From an uncultured Eubacteriales bacterium (GTDB lineage: Bacteria; Bacillota; Clostridia; Oscillospirales; CAG-272): a stretch of 11,980 nucleotides of DNA. Location: the NCBI GenBank assembly GCA_900546635.1, contig URDS01000065.1:1-11980 (forward strand), read 5' to 3'. The first letter of the stretch is position 1. Every line of letters begins with the position of its first letter. Shown piece by piece: positions 1-7,160 of this stretch. Under the pieces are notes generated by a model, which was given only the letters and a program-made list of their open reading frames with translations, was not told where the DNA came from and did no database searches. Both the position numbers and the translations under genes were made by a program.

Positions 1-51
1 CGACGGCGCGAGCGAACGCGCCCCATCGTCGAAAAACCTTCGTTTTTCGAC
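1..51 (-). repeat. Partial copy of structured intergenic repeat (reverse orientation, left edge)
   Basis: Read on the minus strand this is hairpin 1 of the repeat family (28-51, stem GTCGAAAAAC/GTTTTTCGAC, 4-nt loop) followed by the start of the repeat body. Positions 1-28 are the exact reverse complement of 10742-10769, a 28-bp match. The copy is cut by the window edge, so its body and second hairpin are not visible. It sits 6 nt beyond the terminator hairpin of the GH43 gene. Compared with the copy at 10719, stem position 5 is an A-T pair instead of C-G, a compensatory difference. Confidence 0.85.
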
Positions 52-57
52 GGTCTG

Positions 58-84
58 AAAGCAGCATGGAAGCCATGCTGCTTT
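58..84 (-). terminator. Terminator-like hairpin after the GH43 gene
   Basis: A perfect 12-bp stem (AAAGCAGCATGG pairing with CCATGCTGCTTT, 3-nt loop) begins 8 nt past the GH43 stop codon. The T-run is short on the minus strand (TTT) and slightly longer on the plus strand (TTTT), so it may act in both directions. It abuts the repeat at 1-51 through the linker CAGACC. Confidence 0.6.
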
Positions 85-92
85 TGACTGAA

Positions 93-2654
93 TCATTTCG
101 TATTCACAAGCTGTCCGCCCGATGACGGACTGAAATAGAAAACGTCCGCATTATCCTTGTAAAACGCATGTATCAAATACCCATAGGTCTCGCCGCTTGT
201 AAGTCCGGTATCCGTATAGGAGACCGCGTCCGGATCATAAATCGCCTTGAGCGCGGTATACGCCGTCTCTCCGGGCGCTTTCCGGTAAATCTTATAGCCG
301 GTCACACCCGCGATTTTGCTCCACGTCAGAGTAACCGAATTTGCGGTCGAGCTTGCGGTAAACACTGGCTTTTGTGTAATCTCCGCGGTGCGAACCGTCT
401 TTTCCCCGCAAATATAGCACTTCTTTGCATATTCGATCACGCTGCCGCTGATGATGGAAAGTTCGGGGGAATCCATATGATTTCCTGCGGCATGGTAATG
501 CGCCGTGCGCGCCTGCATATACTGCACGCTGTTTGCGGCGGCCGGACTTCCGAAATTCGGGAACTTGTAAGTCTTTCCGCCTATCGTCTTATCCGTAAAG
601 GTGAATTTCTTAGCGTATACATTCCGCTGCGCCCACCAGGACGAACCGGACGGCACCGTAAGCGACGGATTGGCATGATAAATCATCCACCACTCGTTGT
701 CCTCACCGATAACGAACGTACCGTGTCCGGGTCCGTACATGGAATTGCCCGACTGAAAGACAGGCGACGCATTTTTCGTCCAGCTTGAGGCCGAAAGCGG
801 ATTGCTGCCGGTCAGCGTCAGAATCCCGTAGCAATAGTACTGCGTCCAGCTTCCGCTTGCCGAATAAACGATATGCGTGCTTCCGCCGTACTGCAAAACC
901 TGCGGTCCCTCGTTGACATCCGGATCCCCCTGCTTTTCCCAGTCGTACGTCGGGGCGGAAATCAAAACCCGCGCGCTGCTCAGCGCCGTGGGACTTGACA
1001 TCTGCGCAATATAGAGATTCTGCACGCCGTTGGTTGCGCCCGGCCATCCGGACCATACATAATACAGATTGCCGCCGTGTTTGAATACGGTGCCGTCTAT
1101 CGCCCAGCGATTGGTGGAATCGGTAATCTTTCCGACCATTCTGAAATCGCTCAGCGGATCCTCCGGATCTGTAGAGCGGAGCACATACATCCGGTGATTT
1201 TCGTTGTTTCCGTCATCCGCGGCAAAATAAATATACCAGCCCGCGGCGCTTGTCCCTACCGTGTCGGCGTCAAAATAATGCAGTTCCGGCGCCCAGTATT
1301 CTTTTTTCGCGTTGGTTATCGTCGTATCCTCCGCGGTGAAAACCGTGTGCATCTGCGTTGTCAGCGTGCCGAACGGCACCGACCCGTGCGCGGCGACCTT
1401 AATCGCGGGAACGCCGTTTTCCGAAGAGGAAAAGCAATAATAATACACATCGTCTTTTTCAATCACATACGGATCGGCCTTGTCTCCGATCGGATTTTCA
1501 AAGCGCGTCAGTTCGGTCGGATTTTCGGACACGGACAAAGTGACCGTCCGGTAAACCGGAAATCCTTTGATTTTCGCTTTGGCGAGCACATCTTCGTCAT
1601 ACTTCAAAATCGTGCTGCCGAGCACGCCGTAGCCGCAGAAATCCGCATTGAATGTACCGCCGGTCACAACGACGGTCGCATCGCTGTAGATCTGATACCC
1701 GCCGACATTCTCCGCCGCCGTCTGCTGCGCCAGTCTGAACCGGTGGTTGAACGTGCCGCCGGTAATGCGAACCAAAACGTTCGCCGTATACGCTTTTACC
1801 GAACGCTCCGCCGAAGCGCTGATGGTTCCGATTCGTTTGATCGGTACAATCGGCGTATGGAATGTCCCGCCGCTGATCTCCAAATATACGCGGCCTGTAT
1901 GGTTGTTCATCCCGGTGGCGCTGACATAATTCAGCGCGGAGTTGTACCCCATAAACGTCCCGCCGCGGATAACCACCGATACGTTTCCGCTCAGGTTGCC
2001 GACCGGCTGCGAACCGTTTGTCCGGTGATGACCGCCGGACACAAAGCCCCAGGTTCCGCTGCAAATTTTGACCGTATAGCTGCGCGAGGTACTCGCGCCG
2101 GTCAGCGTTCCCGGATTATTATACCCGCCGATAACAGACGGGTACACAAAATTTTCAGCGTCTGAGTCATTGGTAACGGTCATACCGGCGCCGAATCCGA
2201 TGCTGTGACAGCGGCCGGAAAAGATCAAACCGGAATTTTGAATACTGAACTTTATATTTTCAAAATACGTGTCGCAGGCAAACGCCATATTAGCGCCGAT
2301 AATCATTTTGGCAGAAGAACGAAAATCCTCATTTCCGTATTTAGAGGTATACAGCACGGTTCCGCCCGCGTCCGGAGGCGTAAAGGCGTTTGCCACCTGA
2401 ACATCGCCGCAGATCACAATTGTACCGCCGCTGCTCATCAGGCTGTATGCTTTGCCGAGCGTTTTCAGGGGCGCCGACGCGCTGGTTCCCGCATTGGTAT
2501 CCGATCCCGCTGTGTTGCTGACATAATACACAGCCGTGCTGCCCGGCGGGAAACCGCCGTTTGTCAGGGCGGATGCAGAAATGCTCAGAAAACCAAGTAC
2601 AAACAAAAGGCAGCTTGTCCACAATGCAGCAATCCAAAATCTGTGTGTCTTCAT
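93..2654 (-). CDS. Secreted GH43-family glycoside hydrolase with beta-helix and FN3 domains
   Basis: 853 residues, probably an extracellular hemicellulase or arabinanase-type enzyme. A signal peptide covers about residues 1-29 (basic start, hydrophobic core, SASA cleavage region). Residues 42-340 look like a right-handed beta-helix: a typical opening (DTNAGTSASAPLKTL, 52-66) and four (I/V)xGGTF turns at about 229, 260, 297 and 330. Residues 385-690 are a five-bladed GH43 propeller. By family pattern the base is D394 (ADPYVI), the pKa-tuning Asp is D520 (WAIDGTVF), the acid is E582 (VNEGPQVL), and H644 lies in GPGHGTF. A short CxxC-bearing linker (747-750) precedes an FN3 domain (761-850). No dockerin, LPXTG or SLH anchor is visible, so it is probably released. 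The ATG follows AAGGAGAA (2661-2668). The substrate cannot be read from sequence: arabinan, arabinoxylan and xylan are all possible. Confidence 0.88.
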   Translation of the reverse strand: MKTHRFWIAALWTSCLLFVLGFLSISASALTNGGFPPGSTAVYYVSNTAGSDTNAGTSASAPLKTLGKAYSLMSSGGTIVICGDVQVANAFTPPDAGGTVLYTSKYGNEDFRSSAKMIIGANMAFACDTYFENIKFSIQNSGLIFSGRCHSIGFGAGMTVTNDSDAENFVYPSVIGGYNNPGTLTGASTSRSYTVKICSGTWGFVSGGHHRTNGSQPVGNLSGNVSVVIRGGTFMGYNSALNYVSATGMNNHTGRVYLEISGGTFHTPIVPIKRIGTISASAERSVKAYTANVLVRITGGTFNHRFRLAQQTAAENVGGYQIYSDATVVVTGGTFNADFCGYGVLGSTILKYDEDVLAKAKIKGFPVYRTVTLSVSENPTELTRFENPIGDKADPYVIEKDDVYYYCFSSSENGVPAIKVAAHGSVPFGTLTTQMHTVFTAEDTTITNAKKEYWAPELHYFDADTVGTSAAGWYIYFAADDGNNENHRMYVLRSTDPEDPLSDFRMVGKITDSTNRWAIDGTVFKHGGNLYYVWSGWPGATNGVQNLYIAQMSSPTALSSARVLISAPTYDWEKQGDPDVNEGPQVLQYGGSTHIVYSASGSWTQYYCYGILTLTGSNPLSASSWTKNASPVFQSGNSMYGPGHGTFVIGEDNEWWMIYHANPSLTVPSGSSWWAQRNVYAKKFTFTDKTIGGKTYKFPNFGSPAAANSVQYMQARTAHYHAAGNHMDSPELSIISGSVIEYAKKCYICGEKTVRTAEITQKPVFTASSTANSVTLTWSKIAGVTGYKIYRKAPGETAYTALKAIYDPDAVSYTDTGLTSGETYGYLIHAFYKDNADVFYFSPSSGGQLVNTK

Positions 2655-2754
2655 AGGTCCTTCTCCTTAAAAATATTTTATATGCAGCCATACGGCGACA
2701 TACACAATCGGAAAATGGCACAGACATGCGTTCTGGGATCGTATTTTATTTCAT

Positions 2755-2782
2755 CATATACCACAACTGTAAAATTTGTCAA
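2755..2782 (-). promoter_or_regulatory. Candidate vegetative promoter of the GH43 gene
   Basis: On the minus strand, TTGACA (2777-2782) and TATATG (2755-2760) are separated by 16 nt. The expected start near 2748 leaves a leader of about 94 nt before the GH43 ATG. The -35 is perfect; the -10 and the spacing are imperfect. Confidence 0.6.
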
Positions 2783-2833
2783 CAATTTCCAATTGTGAAA
2801 AACCGACAGGGATTGACGAGGCTTTTCAAAAGC
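2782..2833. promoter_or_regulatory. Two palindromes just upstream of the GH43 promoter
   Basis: ACAATT-TCC-AATTGT (2782-2796) abuts the -35 box, and GCTTTT-C-AAAAGC (2821-2833) lies about 40 bp further upstream. Both have the size and symmetry of operator sites, which would suit a sugar-responsive regulator. No regulator gene is in the window, and neither site matches a cre box. Confidence 0.35.
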
Positions 2834-2892
2834 GACACATTTTGTAGGCGAACAAAATAAAATTTTATCCGATGTCAAGCCGAATCTGTTTT

Positions 2893-2985
2893 TTCTGTCA
2901 TTCCGTGTTGAACGGTTATCTGCCTTTCGTGCGCGCATCGCCGTATCGAAACGCCCGTTTTATTGAAATATCGGGAATGACAGAA
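2893..2985. repeat. 93-bp inverted-repeat unit in the CotH-GH43 gap
   Basis: TTCTGTCATTCC (2893-2904) is perfectly repeated in inverse orientation at 2974-2985, with 69 nt between the arms. No target-site duplication is obvious at the borders. It could be a degenerate miniature element or a long-range RNA stem; the candidate promoter at 2967-2995 overlaps the right arm. Confidence 0.5.
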
Positions 2986-2995
2986 GTATTGTCAA
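2967..2995 (-). promoter_or_regulatory. Possible second promoter upstream of the GH43 gene
   Basis: On the minus strand, TTGACA (2990-2995) is followed after exactly 17 nt by GATATT (2967-2972). It could drive a long GH43 leader (about 300 nt) or a separate small RNA. The -10 is only 4/6. Confidence 0.35.
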
Positions 2996-3109
2996 ATCGT
3001 TCAAAACTGCCGGCCGAACGGCAGAAGTTCAAAGATGAATAACACCCAAGCGCCGCTGCAGAGACGCCAACCGAAAGTCAAACGAAAAAATCCGCACAGC
3101 ATAAGGAAA

Positions 3110-3140
3110 GGGTGATGATACGATCAAAGTATCATTACCC
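3110..3140 (-). terminator. Hairpin after the CotH gene, probable operon terminator
   Basis: A 12-bp stem including one G-T pair (3110-3121 with 3129-3140, 7-nt loop) lies 66 nt past the CotH stop. On the minus strand it is followed by TTTCCTT, a modest T-run. The same stem on the plus strand is followed by a weaker run. Confidence 0.5.
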
Positions 3141-3206
3141 CTGCTCATTTTTCATCGCTTTCAGTAACCTACAGAGACTGGTTTTTGAATATTGGATTCT
3201 CCTATA

Positions 3207-5459
3207 TCAAACTCGCTTTTTATAAAGCGATACAAAAAGCAGCCCTGCCAGCAACACACCGCCGCACACACCGAGCCATATATAGGAACTTGTATGCGCC
3301 GCGTCCCGCTGATTTTCCGTTGATCCGCCGTTGTCATCGGGGCGAGTCATCTCTTTTCCGAGTACAAAGTCTTGTCCATTGCCGCCCTGCGGAAATTCGA
3401 TCATGTCTCCTCCATTTTGAGGCTGTTGCATACGGTCATCCCCATTAAAGTCAGGGAGCGGCTGCGATTCTTTCTGTTCCGGCGGCAAATTGCCGTCCGT
3501 ATTTTCGGGATCCATTCCGCCGGTTTCGCTGCCGTCCGGCGCTTGTGAAAACGTTCCGCCTTGTCCTTGCTGATTTTCACCGCTTTGCTCCGATATTTCT
3601 GCCGTCTGCTGACCGCTTTGTGCATCGGGATTCTGCATATTCAGCGTCTGGCCTTGACGATTCGCCTCCGGTCTGTCCATACCGCCGCCCTTTCCGCCGT
3701 TCATGCTGCCCATATCGGATATAACAAGCGCGGAAGCGTCGATCAGCGTTTCCTTATCCTGCTCTTCAGAGGTAGAAGCGATTGTTCCGTCAAGCTGGGC
3801 GTTTATGCTCTCTGCGCGGAGCAGGCAAAAGGCCTTGAGCGTGTCAATCCCTTTTTCAAATTCTTCATAGGTACAAAACTTTGTGGGATCCTTCTCGATA
3901 TACGGAGAAATCATTGCCTGAATATCATCCATCATTTCCGTAAAATATCCGCTGTCAAAATACTGCGAAATAAATTCTGCAAAATACTGATGATAAAGCT
4001 CGGTATATTCCTCGCTTTCAAAAATCCAGGCGAGCATCGGTCTTGACTCTGTTGTACCGCCGGATACAGGCGTATCAATCGGATAATTTACAAGGCTTGT
4101 CGCATCTGAACCACCCACAAAACCGCCAAATGCAAGATTATAGTCCCACGGGATCATAGAAAGCCTGCCATCTTCCTCGTAGAGATAATAGTTGTGGATC
4201 ATGGAGCCGGTATAGCTGTCAAAGTTGCAAACAAAGTTGTGCACGACAAAATAACGAATCACTTCTTCGACATTCACAACATCCTCGACGCCGCTGTTTT
4301 CATTCAGCTTTTTCAGGGAAGCGATCAATCGGTCCTTGTCGGGTTCGGTAATATCGATTTTCGCGTTTTCAAAAATATTTCGGTAACTGTCGTACTGATC
4401 GTCGGAATAAATCAGCGCTACATCAGAACTGCCCATACCGCCGCCATTCCAGCCGAAAGCGCCGTTCATTCCGCCATTCATGTCCGGTTTGGTCATATTG
4501 CCGTCGCCCATTTGATCTCCGAATCGCTGCAGTATATCCGAAAAGGTTCGACCGTTTAGGAACGAATCAACACTGTTCGCAGCATTCAATGCAGACAGCA
4601 TCGCTTCCCCGCTCTCATATCCGAGCAGTTCTGCGGCGGAAATCAACATGGTATCATCCAAGCTTTCCATGATCCGCCTGATTTGCTCAAGCGTAATTTC
4701 TGTATTGTTCGGCCTGTTTTGGCCCTCTTGCATACCGGGCCTTGTTTGCGCGGGAAAATCCATGCTTTGATCCGCCGCTTCCCGGTTATCTTTCCAATCG
4801 TCCATATCAAACTTGCCGCCGTTTCCACGCCCGCCGCCCATACTGATGCTGTCGGGCTTATAGAGTTTGCCGTAGCCATATCCGTAATTTCTCAAAAGAA
4901 AAGATTCTTCTACACATTCGACGGCAAGATATAGTCCCCATTCCTCGCCGTTTACGAAAATTTGCGCATAGCTGCAAAGAGGAGCGCTTACGCCAAAATA
5001 CCCCATCATTTGATAAGTCAGATAATCTTTCATGTAGGTGTTGTCCTGAATTATATTGTTCAGGCTAAGCTTATCCAGTCCGTAATACGAGGCCGTACTA
5101 TCATAATGGTCAAATTCAATCTTGAAGCTGTATCGGTTATTGCCGTAGCTTTGAACATTGGAAAGCGAAGTGTTGCCCTTCGCTCTGATGGCTACATTTT
5201 TGTATGCTTCATTATCAATGACAACCGAACACCCGACATATTCCTCATCGGTGCAGGACGCAATAAACGCATCCCAATCATCCATAACAATATTTATGGT
5301 ATGCACCCTTGATGTATCAAACAATCGAGTTTCATATCCCAAAGCGGAAGAATCCTTTTGAATGCCGAAAGCCTCGGCATACATAAACAATATGGTCAGT
5401 ACAAGGGTTATGGCGAGAATGACGCAGCAAATTTTGTCAAAATATTTGTGCGTTGACAT
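3207..5459 (-). CDS. CotH-like kinase family protein, anchored by two membrane segments
   Basis: 750 residues, last gene of the VTC-DUF4956-CotH operon. CotH proteins are atypical protein kinases. Family signatures seen: AIRAKGNTS (90-98), NRYSFKIEFD (108-117), LSLNNIIQD (131-139), EWGLYLAVE (173-181) and IPWDYNLAFGG (436-446), the last holding the expected metal-binding Asp. TM segments at about 8-30 and 725-745 bracket the protein, and the C-terminus is basic (YKKRV), so the catalytic part is probably outside the cell. Gly/Met/Asn-rich segments interrupt the core (about 207-250 and 320-345), and a Gln/Gly/Asn/Met-rich low-complexity spacer (about 585-720) precedes the last TM. Well over the size of B. 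subtilis CotH. The ATG is preceded by AAAGGGGG (5466-5473) at 6 nt; the gap to DUF4956 is 15 nt. The phosphorylated substrate is unknown. Confidence 0.9.
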   Translation of the reverse strand: MSTHKYFDKICCVILAITLVLTILFMYAEAFGIQKDSSALGYETRLFDTSRVHTINIVMDDWDAFIASCTDEEYVGCSVVIDNEAYKNVAIRAKGNTSLSNVQSYGNNRYSFKIEFDHYDSTASYYGLDKLSLNNIIQDNTYMKDYLTYQMMGYFGVSAPLCSYAQIFVNGEEWGLYLAVECVEESFLLRNYGYGYGKLYKPDSISMGGGRGNGGKFDMDDWKDNREAADQSMDFPAQTRPGMQEGQNRPNNTEITLEQIRRIMESLDDTMLISAAELLGYESGEAMLSALNAANSVDSFLNGRTFSDILQRFGDQMGDGNMTKPDMNGGMNGAFGWNGGGMGSSDVALIYSDDQYDSYRNIFENAKIDITEPDKDRLIASLKKLNENSGVEDVVNVEEVIRYFVVHNFVCNFDSYTGSMIHNYYLYEEDGRLSMIPWDYNLAFGGFVGGSDATSLVNYPIDTPVSGGTTESRPMLAWIFESEEYTELYHQYFAEFISQYFDSGYFTEMMDDIQAMISPYIEKDPTKFCTYEEFEKGIDTLKAFCLLRAESINAQLDGTIASTSEEQDKETLIDASALVISDMGSMNGGKGGGMDRPEANRQGQTLNMQNPDAQSGQQTAEISEQSGENQQGQGGTFSQAPDGSETGGMDPENTDGNLPPEQKESQPLPDFNGDDRMQQPQNGGDMIEFPQGGNGQDFVLGKEMTRPDDNGGSTENQRDAAHTSSYIWLGVCGGVLLAGLLFVSLYKKRV

Positions 5460-5474
5460 CGTTATCCCCCTTTA

Positions 5475-6146
5475 TCAACCCATATAATCGCCGTTGTAGC
5501 TTACAAGGACAGCGCTGTTTACACCGTTCATTTCAGAAAGAATATTGATGAAATCGGTGTTGTCTTCTTTCATACGAACTTCCACATTCATTTCAATCGC
5601 GCCTTTTTGCGCGGTCTTGCTCTTTACAACACAGCGGCTGACCTGTTTTTTAAGAAAATCCATTGCCTCCATTTCGCTGTCGTGATTTTCACAGCGAATC
5701 ACGACGATATACGGATTCAGGTGCGCTTTCCTGTTGGCAAAAACAAGAAGAACCACGCCGATTACCACGCTGCCGAACACAGCCAGCGGAATCATACCGG
5801 CTGCAAGCACAATGCCGACCGCAATCGACCAAAAAAGAAAAGCAATATCAAGGGGTTCTTTGATCGCGGTACGGAAACGCACAATAGACAATGCGCCGAC
5901 CATGCCGAGCGAAAGAACCACATTGGAGGTCACCGCCAAAATAACAAGGGTTGAAATCATGGTCAGCGCAACCAAGGTCACGCCAAAGGAGGAAGAGTAC
6001 ATAACGCCGGCAAAAGTCTTTTTGTAGATTAAAAAGATAAACAGACCAATGCCAAAGGCTAAAAGCAGCGCGATAACCATATCAAGCAAGGAAACGCTCG
6101 CAATGTTCTCTAAAAAGCTGGACTTAAAAATATCCTGAAAACTCAT
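5475..6146 (-). CDS. DUF4956 membrane protein
   Basis: 223 residues from the ATG at 6146. A TTG start at 6164 is also possible, but it would place the AAGGAG box inside the coding sequence. About four or five hydrophobic segments occupy residues 20-137, including the DUF4956 signature GALSIVRFRTAIKEP (84-98) and the following LDIAFLFWSIAVGI. A soluble C-terminal part (about 145-223, alternating beta/alpha pattern) resembles the ACT-like tails of MgtC-type proteins and should be cytoplasmic. The family has no established biochemical role. It is the middle gene of the operon, 30 nt after VTC and 15 nt before CotH. Its constant company in such operons suggests it couples the cytoplasmic polymerase to the membrane or regulates it; that is inference. 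Confidence 0.88.
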   Translation of the reverse strand: MSFQDIFKSSFLENIASVSLLDMVIALLLAFGIGLFIFLIYKKTFAGVMYSSSFGVTLVALTMISTLVILAVTSNVVLSLGMVGALSIVRFRTAIKEPLDIAFLFWSIAVGIVLAAGMIPLAVFGSVVIGVVLLVFANRKAHLNPYIVVIRCENHDSEMEAMDFLKKQVSRCVVKSKTAQKGAIEMNVEVRMKEDNTDFINILSEMNGVNSAVLVSYNGDYMG

Positions 6147-6155
6147 AATGATTGA

Positions 6156-6161
6156 CTCCTT
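6156..6161 (-). promoter_or_regulatory. Ribosome binding site fixing the DUF4956 start
   Basis: AAGGAG sits 9 nt before the ATG at 6146. It argues against the upstream in-frame TTG at 6164, for which no purine-rich box lies at the right distance. Confidence 0.8.
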
Positions 6162-6176
6162 CAATATTGTTTTATT

Positions 6177-6848
6177 TTAGCCGTAGATACGGCAAACCGC
6201 ATACTTGGAAAATGCCGAGGTATGCGTACCCGGAACCTGCACCGCATCGCGAATAACGGCGGGAAGAAATTCGTCCCACTTCACTTCAAAAATAATGGGG
6301 GCGTTTCCTGCGGGAACCATAACGCAATCGGGATTTAGAAAATCCGTGCCGGTAAGCCCTGTTCGAATATCATAATCAAGCGTCACCCGAACATTGCCGG
6401 GCGCATAGACAAACGGTTCTCGGATATAATCCACGATTGTTTTGGGTACAAGCCCTTGTATCTGCATTTTACAGCAGAGTTCCCTCACAAGCGGTTTTTC
6501 ACTTTGAGAAAGTCTATCGACGTCTTTGTTCGCAATAAACTCGGCTTCTTCTATTGTGATCACCGCCTGTTCTTTACTGCACAGACCGTTTATCTTGCTT
6601 TTCTTTTCAAGCAAGATCCGGGATAAATCATCGTTATAAAAGCGGACGCGGAATTTTTCTCGTGTGTTTACACCGTCAATCTTTTCAAGCAGCGCTTTAT
6701 CAGACAGATTGTCAAAGTACAAGCTCCTGATTTTATACCTGCCGTTTACGGCGTGACTGTCCTGCTGCATTACAACAGACAAGCGGCTGCGGAGGGAAAG
6801 CATATCCATATAAGAAATCTCATGCTTCCATTCGTGCCGAAACTGCAT
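6177..6848 (-). CDS. VTC-domain polyphosphate polymerase (triphosphate-tunnel fold)
   Basis: 223 residues, the bare catalytic domain without an SPX or membrane part. Members of this family build polyphosphate from nucleoside triphosphate inside a tunnel lined by basic and acidic residues. The expected tunnel motifs are present in order: RHEWKHEI (4-11), RSLYFD (41-46), KFRVRFY (65-71), LLEKKSK (79-85), RVTLDYDIRTG (154-164), IIFEVKWDEFLP (185-196) and the late SKYAVCR (214-220). The strict Arg/Lys/Glu pattern suggests an active enzyme. First gene of the operon; the ATG follows AAAGGAG at 8 nt. Product (polyphosphate or another phosphate chain) and regulation are not shown by the sequence. A CYTH-type triphosphatase is the alternative, but the motif set fits VTC better. 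Confidence 0.9.
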   Translation of the reverse strand: MQFRHEWKHEISYMDMLSLRSRLSVVMQQDSHAVNGRYKIRSLYFDNLSDKALLEKIDGVNTREKFRVRFYNDDLSRILLEKKSKINGLCSKEQAVITIEEAEFIANKDVDRLSQSEKPLVRELCCKMQIQGLVPKTIVDYIREPFVYAPGNVRVTLDYDIRTGLTGTDFLNPDCVMVPAGNAPIIFEVKWDEFLPAVIRDAVQVPGTHTSAFSKYAVCRIYG

Positions 6849-6880
6849 AGAATCAACTCCTTTCCTAAATTTATGGATGT

Positions 6881-6910
6881 ATTATAGTTCTGTAACCTTA
6901 GTCCTGACTT
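6881..6910 (-). promoter_or_regulatory. Probable promoter of the VTC-DUF4956-CotH operon
   Basis: A perfect TATAAT lies on the minus strand at 6881-6886, about 33 nt before the VTC start codon. The -35 region is poor: the best hexamer is AAGTCA at 18 nt spacing (3/6). This may mean an activator-dependent promoter. It starts just after a terminator, which fits independent transcription of the operon. Confidence 0.5.
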
Positions 6911-6942
6911 AAAAAAAAGCCTCACAGCAAAATTGCTGTGAG
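6911..6942 (-). terminator. Strong intrinsic terminator upstream of the VTC operon
   Basis: Stem CTCACAGCA/TGCTGTGAG (9 bp, 4-nt loop), then GC and a run of eight T on the minus strand. The preceding DUF2752 gene already has its own terminator at 7072-7105, so this one has no obvious client gene. Confidence 0.75.
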
Positions 6943-7071
6943 ACCGGATACAGGTACACGTGAACACGGGATGATAAATCTATTTAGGCTGCCATTTGCC
7001 TATTCGGCAAATCATTTCCAATCGCAAAAGCCAACAATTACAGGGGAATGGGGCCGGGGCGCGGGAACGCT

Positions 7072-7105
7072 AAAAAACAAACGCCGCCCTGCATAACAGG
7101 ACGGC
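7072..7105 (-). terminator. Intrinsic terminator of the DUF4234-DUF2752 operon
   Basis: Stem GCCGTCCTG/CAGGGCGGC (9 pairs, one G-T; 5-nt loop) followed on the minus strand by GTTTGTTTTTT. It begins 55 nt past the DUF2752 stop codon. Confidence 0.85.
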
Positions 7106-7160
7106 AAAGTCTGTTTTCGGGGCCTGCAAAAGAAGCCGCCGTCCCTATATTCTTTACCCG

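Larger units (their letters stand above)
2655..3206. other. Intergenic region between the CotH and GH43 genes
   Basis: 552 nt without a credible gene. It holds the CotH-side hairpin (3110-3140), a candidate minus-strand promoter (2967-2995), a 12-bp inverted repeat enclosing 69 nt (2893-2985), two short palindromes (2782-2796 and 2821-2833) and the GH43 promoter (2755-2782). Another small hairpin, CTGCCG/CGGCAG, lies at about 3008-3025. Open frames here are short and lack ribosome binding sites. Confidence 0.7.
6849..7160. other. Intergenic region between the DUF2752 and VTC genes
   Basis: 312 nt. Reading on the minus strand it contains the DUF2752 terminator (7105-7072), about 130 nt of unassigned sequence with one small hairpin (ATTTGCC/GGCAAAT), a second strong terminator (6942-6911) and the -10 region of the VTC operon. 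An 11-codon frame beginning at the ATG near 7014 has no clear ribosome binding site and is not called. Confidence 0.65.

Noticed and set aside
1077..2165. 362-codon plus-strand frame opposite the GH43 gene
   Set aside because: Arg/Ile-rich translation without motifs, no ribosome binding site, and fully inside the GH43 gene.
93..5459. Cellulosome locus (CotH next to a glycosidase)
   Set aside because: Neither protein has a dockerin or cohesin, and the two genes are separated by 552 nt with separate terminator and promoter signals.
6911..7071. Cyclic-di-GMP (GEMM) riboswitch upstream of the VTC operon
   Set aside because: The terminator-before-promoter layout drew attention, but the conserved GEMM core is not present, and the operon has its own -10 box downstream of the terminator.
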